Shown here in pieces: positions 53,532-64,000 of a DNA stretch of 64,000 bases. Every line of letters begins with the position of its first letter. Position 1 is the stretch's first letter. The position numbers and the translations under genes were made by a program. The notes beneath the pieces are model-generated. The model was given only the letters and a program-made list of their open reading frames with translations, had not been told where the DNA came from and did not search any database. The DNA lies in the NCBI GenBank assembly GCA_018902385.1, contig JABSSW010000027.1:186001-250000 (forward strand). The letters run 5' to 3'. The DNA comes from Physcia stellaris. Taxonomy: Eukaryota > Ascomycota > Lecanoromycetes > Caliciales > Physciaceae.

Positions 53532-54203
53532 TGCAAGGCGCCATACGATAGCGCTTGCCAGCTCTCAAGGCTCGCGTGATCCCTTTGTGCCCAGAGGTTC
53601 CTCAATCGTCATCCTTTGTGGTTGGCGGTCTCACGGTTCTCCTGCTGCGGAAAATGTGCGGAAGGAACCTCGACCCCACCTTGAACTCTTTGCAAGTTTC
53701 ATCACGCATCCGTTCATGACTACTAGGCGTCCGTCTTCGAGTTCCTCCAGCTACCCTGGTCTTCGTCGAGTCGCGTGGATATCTTCACCGCGGGGGAAGT
53801 GGTCTGAAAGTGAAGGATTGCTGCGTGTAGATGCTCATTGGTGAAGAGTCACTGTGGTACGGAGTAGTCATAACTTAATACCCAGCATCAAAGATGTTGT
53901 ATAAGTTCTTCGGAGGAGTCTGTAAACCTAGACTCTAAACTTTTAGCAGCGGTCCCAGCATCCAGTTTTTGGAATCTATTCGTCACCATTTCACACGTAG
54001 ACGTCGCGCAACTTTATCCAGCAAGCTTCCGTCATCTGCAACGCAACCTTGAGGACGCGCAGGATAGCCTCAAATATCACTTCTGGTGAACGGCCACATT
54101 CGCCGATTCACAATAGAAGCAAGCTTATGCTCAAACACCACGTCGTGTTGACAGCTATCCGTTGCTTCTACCCGCGGTTCTTCTTACGCCGCTCGCTTTC
54201 ATC
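53532..54203. promoter_or_regulatory. Divergent promoter region
   Basis: 672 bp between the start codons of the PDK-type kinase (-) and the deubiquitinase (+). Short frames only. It must carry both promoters. Confidence 0.45.
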
Positions 54204-58188
<3,985 letters not shown>

Positions 58189-58860
58189 TCTGGTCGAGGC
58201 TACCGTACTTCCAAGGCCATTTGTTCAAGGGAACTTATACAGAGTAGCGCAAGCGTCGGGGGGACTGTGTCAGCGCAAGCACTGATACAATGAGAGGGGG
58301 ACAACCAAGGTAAAGCTTTACGCATGCGGTGCGAGGCTAGGATCGACGACGAGGCGCCGAAGCGGTAACGGGGGCCTTTCTTCTTTGCTTTGCTCGCGCG
58401 GCTTTTCCATCATTCCATGGGGGCGGTGTTTACAGATAGGTATCTAGGTGACGTCTCGCAATGTACAGAAAATGAGACGATTTGCATGGATTTCTTTTTG
58501 GTAGGGACAGAACGGAATGACATTTTTAGCCATGGGTTTCCTTTCTTCCTTCTTGCGAATGTACTCGAGCTGTAGCTTGGAATTTTGTTTGGATATGCGA
58601 TTGACGATCGGCGAATATATCGCTGCTTTCCCACTGCATACCGAGTATCGTTGAAGTTGTTCTCCCATGTACCTATACAATTACCTATCTCATCTCACCT
58701 TCTATCCAGAACACCCCCTCACTAGCCTCTATCCTACCTCGCCGACACAAATCTTTGGTTTCCCCCATGATCATTTTCTGTCATCACCGGAACGCACGTC
58801 CATTCATTACGCTCTCGCCCTCTCCTCTCCCTCCCTGTACGAACAACAAATATCTCAAGA
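58189..58860. other. Downstream region of the deubiquitinase
   Basis: No supported frame on either strand; short overlapping frames only. Confidence 0.45.
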
Positions 58861-59062
58861 CCCAATCACCATATCATCACACATTAAGAACCTTCATATC
58901 ATCGAGACCGCAAGGAATAAAAAATGCATAGAAATCTATCAACTACCTCTAAATTCGCAAATGTGAAGCTACCTAACTACCAAACAAAGAAGCAAAGAAG
59001 GAAGAATAGAGAACCACCATTTTGACGCTCCTTTCTCTAGCCCGCTGGCTGGAATGGTTTGA
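58861..59062 (+). repeat. Imperfect tandem duplication, copy 1
   Basis: About 200 bp beginning CCCAATCACC and ending TGGAATGGTTTGA, repeated at 59092..59282 after a 29-bp spacer. Shared blocks include ATGCATAGAAATCTATCAA, GCAAAGAAGGAA and TAGAGAACCACC. Differences are scattered substitutions and small indels. It lies between convergent genes and encodes nothing that I can support. Confidence 0.85.
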
Positions 59063-59091
59063 TTTAGTTTTTTCATTTTATGCCTGCAAAG

Positions 59092-59282
59092 CCCGATCAC
59101 CTTATCATCACGCATTAAGAGATCTCAAGACCGCAAGGAATTTGAAATGCATAGAAATCTATCAACCGCCCTCTAAATTACCTCCGACTCCAGTTCGCAA
59201 ACTAATTAAAAAGCAAAGAAGGAAAAATAGAGAACCACCGGTTTGACTCTCCTTCTCTAGCCCGCCTGCTGGAATGGTTTGA
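59092..59282 (+). repeat. Imperfect tandem duplication, copy 2
   Basis: Second copy of the repeat at 58861..59062, beginning CCCGATCACC and ending TGGAATGGTTTGA. Confidence 0.85.
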
Positions 59283-59541
59283 CCAACCCTACGCCTGTAG
59301 AAAGCTAGAGTTGGTTCATTCGCTTGATCGCCAATAGAGGGGTGGGTGTGTGAGAAGTCGCCGGTGTGGTGGCACGTATCAATTTTGTATCTCCCCATTC
59401 TCCTCCCTTTTTCCCTGTTTCCTTCTCCCTTACATCGACGGGTCCAGGACACTCAAGCCGTCTCTTTCTTCTGCCAAAGTTTCAGAGTTAGCTTTTCCGT
59501 TTTTCTGTTACGAGGGTTTGCTTCTCTACTAAAGAGCCGGT

Positions 59542-61586
59542 CTAGTCTGTGATCGCAGAAGAAATTGCAGGGGAGGCAGGTGGGACGACTCGACGTACCT
59601 CCATCACGTCCTTCTTCTGCTCTTTGGCCTTCAGGGTCGCTACCTTCCAGCTGTCCACCTCTTCTAATGCCCTCAGAGGCTCTTTCTTGCGGGTGAGGAG
59701 GAAGCCTTGGATTTCTACGAGCAAAGGGATATTAGCTTCGTTAGTTTACAAAACAAGAGGGACTGAACGTGGGGAAGGAGAGGTATTGACTTACCTGCTG
59801 GAGTGAACGTATCCTCTGGAATCCGATCCGCGAAATCTTTCGCTATCTCCTTCAGCTCGTCTACGTTGAGAGGCGAAACTGTTGTCATGGGTTTTAGGCG
59901 CCCGTTGATCGACAAATTGGTATTCGTGATACTCCTAGCGTCAGACGAGGAGGTAGCTGCCGCGGTGGCAAAGGCACCGTTCTCTGGAGTGGGGGGTGGA
60001 GTGAGCGCTGCGGCTGCCGCGTTGGGTCTCAGGGTCCCGGCGCTGAGAGCGAAAGCTGCTTTGGGGCTTATTCTCCGTGCTGGCAAGGATTCCCCAGAAG
60101 GCATAGACTTACTGGTGACCTTGGGTGATTGAACTTTAGGAGTCTCTTTGGTAGCTGGAGTATCAGGTGAGTACATCCGAGTGAAGAGCTCAATGGCCTG
60201 GTCGCGTGTTGCCCTTGTGAAATCGATGCGCATGTCAATGCGACCAGGACGGATAAGGGCTTCATCAAGCTTGTCGGGGAAGTTGCTTGTCATGACTAAG
60301 ATGCGGCCTTCGTGGGAAGCTACACCATCAATGGCGTTCAGCAGGCCAGAAAGAGATATCCCGGCATTTTCCTTGTTCCCCTTGTTATTCTGCTGCTGAG
60401 CCGAGGAGATTGCCTTTGTGATCTCTGCTCCAATCTTGGCGGCCGCGTCTTGTTCTTTGGATGCAGCGGCTGCATCTGCTTCTTGACGCTTGACGAGACC
60501 TGCGCTGTCAATGTCCTCGAGGAGTACCACACATCGTCGTGGGAGGCTTGTAAACATAATACCCAGGTCTTCCTCAGTAAGAGTAGGCTCAACGAGAGAT
60601 ATGCAGTAAATGTCGAGGCCGAAAATACCCGCAATTGCCCAAGCAAGCGAGGATTTTCCGGTGCCTGGAGGCCCTGCGAAGAGATACCCGCGACGGTAGG
60701 GGATACCGCGATTGGCGTACCACCGTGGTGTGGCTGGGTGGAGATATTCGTTCATGTCTGAGAGGACACGGTCTTTCTGTGCGTGGTCCAAGATGACGGT
60801 GTCCATTGGTCTCGATGGCCTCGTGGCGACCTTCTGCCAAACTCCATATCCGCGGCTGCGCTTGTCTTTGGTAGCAGGTCGTCGCACAACTGTCTTCGAT
60901 TTAGCTTTGTCCAAGTAAGTGTCGCGTGCTTCGTTGATCAACTCCTTGATTGGAGTGGTTGAGCGCCCATAGCAGCTGATAGTGATAGTCTCATCATTTT
61001 GCATGACCGTGCCTCCCCAACCTGAGAATGCCATGGTCTTATTATCACGGCTGAATTTGAAATACCTCCCTCGGTACCAGAAACGGTGCGTCCCGAAGTA
61101 GGGGGAGAATTTGGGCGGAATCTTGGCGTCGTAATTGCTGAAGTTGAGCAGTTCCGTCGTGTCCATCTCCATGTCACTCTCCTCGGTATCCGGCTCTAGA
61201 TCCCATGCATTCTGTTGTGAGCTTTGGGCTTGAAGTGAGCGTGACTTCTTGACGACGTCCTTCGATGCCAGCCAGTCCATGACATGATCGTAGATATCAT
61301 CGTGAGACTCGACGTTGATGAAAGAGGTGCAATATTTGGTGAATTGCTCCGAAGCATGGTTCCACACATATTTGGCAGAGGTGATCAAGCCGAACAGAAG
61401 GAGGGATGCGGAGACGACCAAAGTGACATCAAAGTTGAAAGTATCGAGCAAGAATCGTGAGATGATGGAGTAACCAGGAATGAAAGCCTCTAGGATGTTC
61501 GGGAGTTGCGTAAGACCAGCGGTAGAGGTGGTATTGTCCTGAGGGTTGGCGGCATTCAGAGCCCTGAAAGCATTACTGAGACTCAT
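59542..61586 (-). CDS. BCS1-like AAA ATPase
   Basis: Member of the BCS1 family of mitochondrial membrane AAA ATPases; true Bcs1 translocates the Rieske protein into complex III. Exons complement(59795..61586, 59542..59714) give 654 residues, in frame. A membrane segment near residue 55 (FDVTLVVSASLLLFGLITSA) precedes the BCS1 N domain (about 85-250: FSPYFGTHRFWYRGRYFKFSRD, ETITISCYGRST, SRGYGVWQKVATRPSRPMDT). The AAA module has Walker A GYLFAGPPGTGKSSLAWAIAG, Walker B RRCVVLLEDIDSAG, a SNFPDKLDEALIRPGRIDMR second region, and TRMYSPDT. An Ala/Gln-rich insertion after Walker B (about residues 370-410) and a Ser/Pro/Ala-rich insertion before the C-terminus set it apart from canonical Bcs1 of about 450 residues. 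It therefore belongs to the expanded fungal BCS1-like group, whose members have other or unknown roles. Mitochondrial location is inferred. Confidence 0.93.
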
Positions 61587-63661
61587 CCTCTTCGTTATTT
61601 AAAAAGTGGGAGGACAGATTATTATGGATTAAATCTAGTGTGATCCTTCGAACGGACCTGTATGTTGGTGGCTGAAGCTCTCCAATTTAAGTAGTACTGT
61701 ACGAAAAGGAAAAAATGGATGAACACAACAAATCAAGGAGCAAGCAGAGAAGGCAAACGTATGTGGTAAGCAGAGATATTTATGTGCTTGAAAGTAAAAC
61801 CATGTTCCCTCCCTTTACGAGCAGATTATTCACTTTATCGAGCTCTACAGGTGAATAGCTCCTCTATCACATAGAGATGCTAAGCATCACCGCCACCAGT
61901 AGCACAGATGTGACTCAAAGCAACCGAAAGCTGAATTGATGGTGGATAGTATCACTGGAGGTTCACACTGTGTTTGCCATCATCGTTTGGAAGATGGGCA
62001 GCAGAGCAAGCTGAAACCAAATGTGAACTACCAGCGGACCGTCGTCAGCCATCACACGCTTACTTTGAGAGTAGCCTCTTTAGCAAGAATGACTCTACTC
62101 AGCATCATCACCGGCTCTAGACATACCAACGGCGGTAGCGCGAGGCAGACAAACAATGAACGACTGGTAGCAGACTATTCCTGCAGGGAGGCAACGCAGA
62201 GAGGTGATATTAATGTATTTTTGGAAATTCAGCCACTCGTGGCGCTGTCAACCTAACTACATGTAGAATAGAGTACTCAGCCTCCAATCAAGTGCAGAGC
62301 ACCGCCAAGGCCTTTATGATATATACCGCGATTCACCACCTCCAAACCATCGGCACCTCGCAACGCGAGTATTTCCTAGGCATACCCACACAGCCCATCT
62401 AGCGGTCAGAACGTATACCGGATTCATTTCGAATCAGAGCCTTTTGTTCTCCTTTTCGGACGTAGTGACATTAGACTTTGATATCCTTGCCGTCCTTCTG
62501 TCCGAGCCTAACCACCCACGAGTCTGCTGGTCATCGTCACCGGTGGCAGATTGCCTCACGAGGGAGCAGACCGTTGAAAAGTGGAGAATACATGGACAAG
62601 AGGAGGGTCGAGGCCGCCCGATCCTGGAGCCTACCCAATAAATGCTTGTTGCCTTGAAGTGAGTCATGGAAGAATGTCCCAGCTTTCCTTCATAAAGCCT
62701 GCAGTGCTCCACAATTTTTCGATCTCTGAAATGCACGCGGGCTCTGACACATCGGCACCACAAGTTCCGACGAGCCCCACGGTCATATGGTTGCTCATTG
62801 TGCTTTTAGGCTGCAGTCCCGTCACCTTTCGAAGCCTAGTCAAGATGGAGGGTGTAGGTTGCACTTCAGAAGTCTAGGCCTCCTGCATAGCTGATATTTT
62901 TGAGTTTCTGAACCCATGCCTGGATTTCAGTCCTGTCAGTCTTTTTGACGTCTTGCAGACGGGTTTGTCCTACGGCCCGAGGTGTCTCAAGGTTGCTTAG
63001 GGGCACCGAGTCATGTACGCCACCTGTCGCCCGTCCGTGGCGATTCCTCCATTCGGCTGTCCTCTCTTGTTAGGTATTTCCTGACACTTCTTTGCGCAAT
63101 TTCCAGGACAGGCATAATAGACTTGGTCTGTGATGAAAGCAGATGCGCTTGTCTGCTGCTTTATCTTCCGAGAGGAGTATGACGCTTTGATGAAGAGGTT
63201 TGTCTCTGCTAAGCTTACTCATCCTGTGATGGGGTTTGCCCTTAATGTAAGGTAGGTCCATTTTTACAGTACAGGCTCGTCGTGGTGAAGAGATATCCAG
63301 AATTCAGTAGGAAGCTATTTTTTCCTTTTCTTGCAAATGGTCATTGAGCTCCCCCAGTCGTCGGTGACCCAAAAGACGGGAGCCTGCATATGCTATCGGG
63401 TGAATCCGAGGTGTTATGTTAACGGACAGGCTCCTTAATCCAGGGTGATTTGATGGCTAGTCTTGAGTGCAGGGACAATGGTCCACGTCATCTACTGCAA
63501 ACCGAATGAAACAAAACCGAGTGAATGTTGCGGGCACTTCCCGTTGCAAAGTTACCTCGGGTGCTACATGCCACATCTTCTATGCTGGTTTCTTCAGTCA
63601 TCGACTCTCAAAAACATTGCATCTGCTCTTCATTCAACTCGTAATTGACCAAAAATCTAAT
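61587..63661. other. Gene-free stretch
   Basis: About 2 kb between the BCS1-like gene (-) and the gene at the right edge (+). Frames are short (about 110 codons at most), overlap on both strands, and show no domain or terminal repeats. It holds two divergent promoters. Confidence 0.45.
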
Positions 63662-64000
63662 ATGTGCTGCTGGGGCTTCAAAGACGTCTATCTTGAGGAA
63701 CCACCGCCGAAGAAGGAGCCCGCGCCTAACAACAATGAGTACATCCTGGTCCCCTCTGAGATGGAGACACCTGCCCCGCCGGTAAGTCATGTGTTGTTCT
63801 ACCCAACCACAAATCTCTTACTTCACTGCTTCCTTTTCTCTGACAACCGAACCTTACGTCTGCATTTACCACCAGTATCAAGACTCTTCATCCGCACAGG
63901 GTCTGCATCACATTCAATTCAACCTTCTATCATATCCTCCAGTGATCACATATTCTCCAGTGATCATGTCCTGGCATGAATTTCCTCCGACGTTTCAGCC
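63662..64000 (+). CDS. 5' part of a small protein with Cys-rich start (runs off the window)
   Basis: Exon 1 63662..63781 encodes 40 residues beginning MCCWGFKDVYLEEPPPKKEP and ending in ETPAPP. A GTAAGT donor and a CACCAG acceptor lead to exon 2 at 63876, which continues in frame (YQDSSSAQGLHHIQF, NLLSYPPVITYSPVIMSWHE) and is still open at the last base. The two cysteines right after the initiator Met suit S-palmitoylation and membrane attachment, which is inference. No domain recognised from the part available. The rest is acidic and Pro-rich, so the protein may be an unstructured peptide. It is incomplete at the right edge. Confidence 0.62.

Overview
The window is nuclear DNA from a filamentous ascomycete (Pezizomycotina). 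Genes are split by many 45-110 bp GT...AG introns, intergenic gaps are short, and the gene families are typical of that group: Trk K+ transporter, Cyk3, HeLo-domain protein, LCCL membrane protein, DUF1996 secreted protein, fungal BCS1-like AAA ATPase and Pmp3. I cannot fix the class (Leotiomycetes or Dothideomycetes would both fit). No rRNA, tRNA, CRISPR or viral element was recognised.

Layout. 1-5.7 kb: a complex I NDUFS6-type subunit (-) and a CCHC zinc-knuckle protein (+) share a short divergent promoter, followed by a disordered basic protein (-). 7-14.6 kb: Trk potassium transporter, QTRT2 (queuine tRNA-ribosyltransferase accessory subunit) and methylenetetrahydrofolate reductase, all on +. 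The last two each seem to lack one base near the 3' end. 15.3-19.1 kb: cytokinesis protein Cyk3 (-). 20.5-22.6 kb: secreted lysozyme/transglycosylase-like protein and a HeLo-domain protein. 23.5-25.1 kb: pseudogene of an Aro8-type aminotransferase (-), then a 323-bp MITE with palindrome-rich interior. 26-30.3 kb: LCCL membrane protein and two unrecognised secretory-pathway proteins. 30.3-33.3 kb: gene-poor. 33.4-40.1 kb: Ser/Thr-rich secreted protein, a small lipidation-type Pro-rich protein, a 620-bp hAT-type MITE with perfect 8-bp target duplication, and a DUF1996 protein. 41.8-46.4 kb: Ctk1/CDK12-type CTD kinase and a Pmp3-family membrane peptide. 47.8-53.5 kb: a large protein of unknown function and a mitochondrial PDK/BCKDK-type kinase (-). 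54.2-58.2 kb: Ubp15/USP7-type deubiquitinase (+). 58.9-59.3 kb: imperfect tandem duplication. 59.5-61.6 kb: BCS1-like AAA ATPase (-). The right edge holds the first two exons of a small Cys-start protein.

Most genes are unrelated housekeeping functions (respiratory chain, tRNA modification, one-carbon metabolism, transcription elongation, cytokinesis, ubiquitin). The accessory stretch at 20-40 kb combines secreted proteins, a HeLo-domain protein, a pseudogene and two MITEs, and is the most variable-looking part. I saw no biosynthetic cluster and no clearly novel multigene system. Exon junctions given here were derived by hand from splice sites and reading-frame continuity, and protein identities from motif recognition, without database searches.
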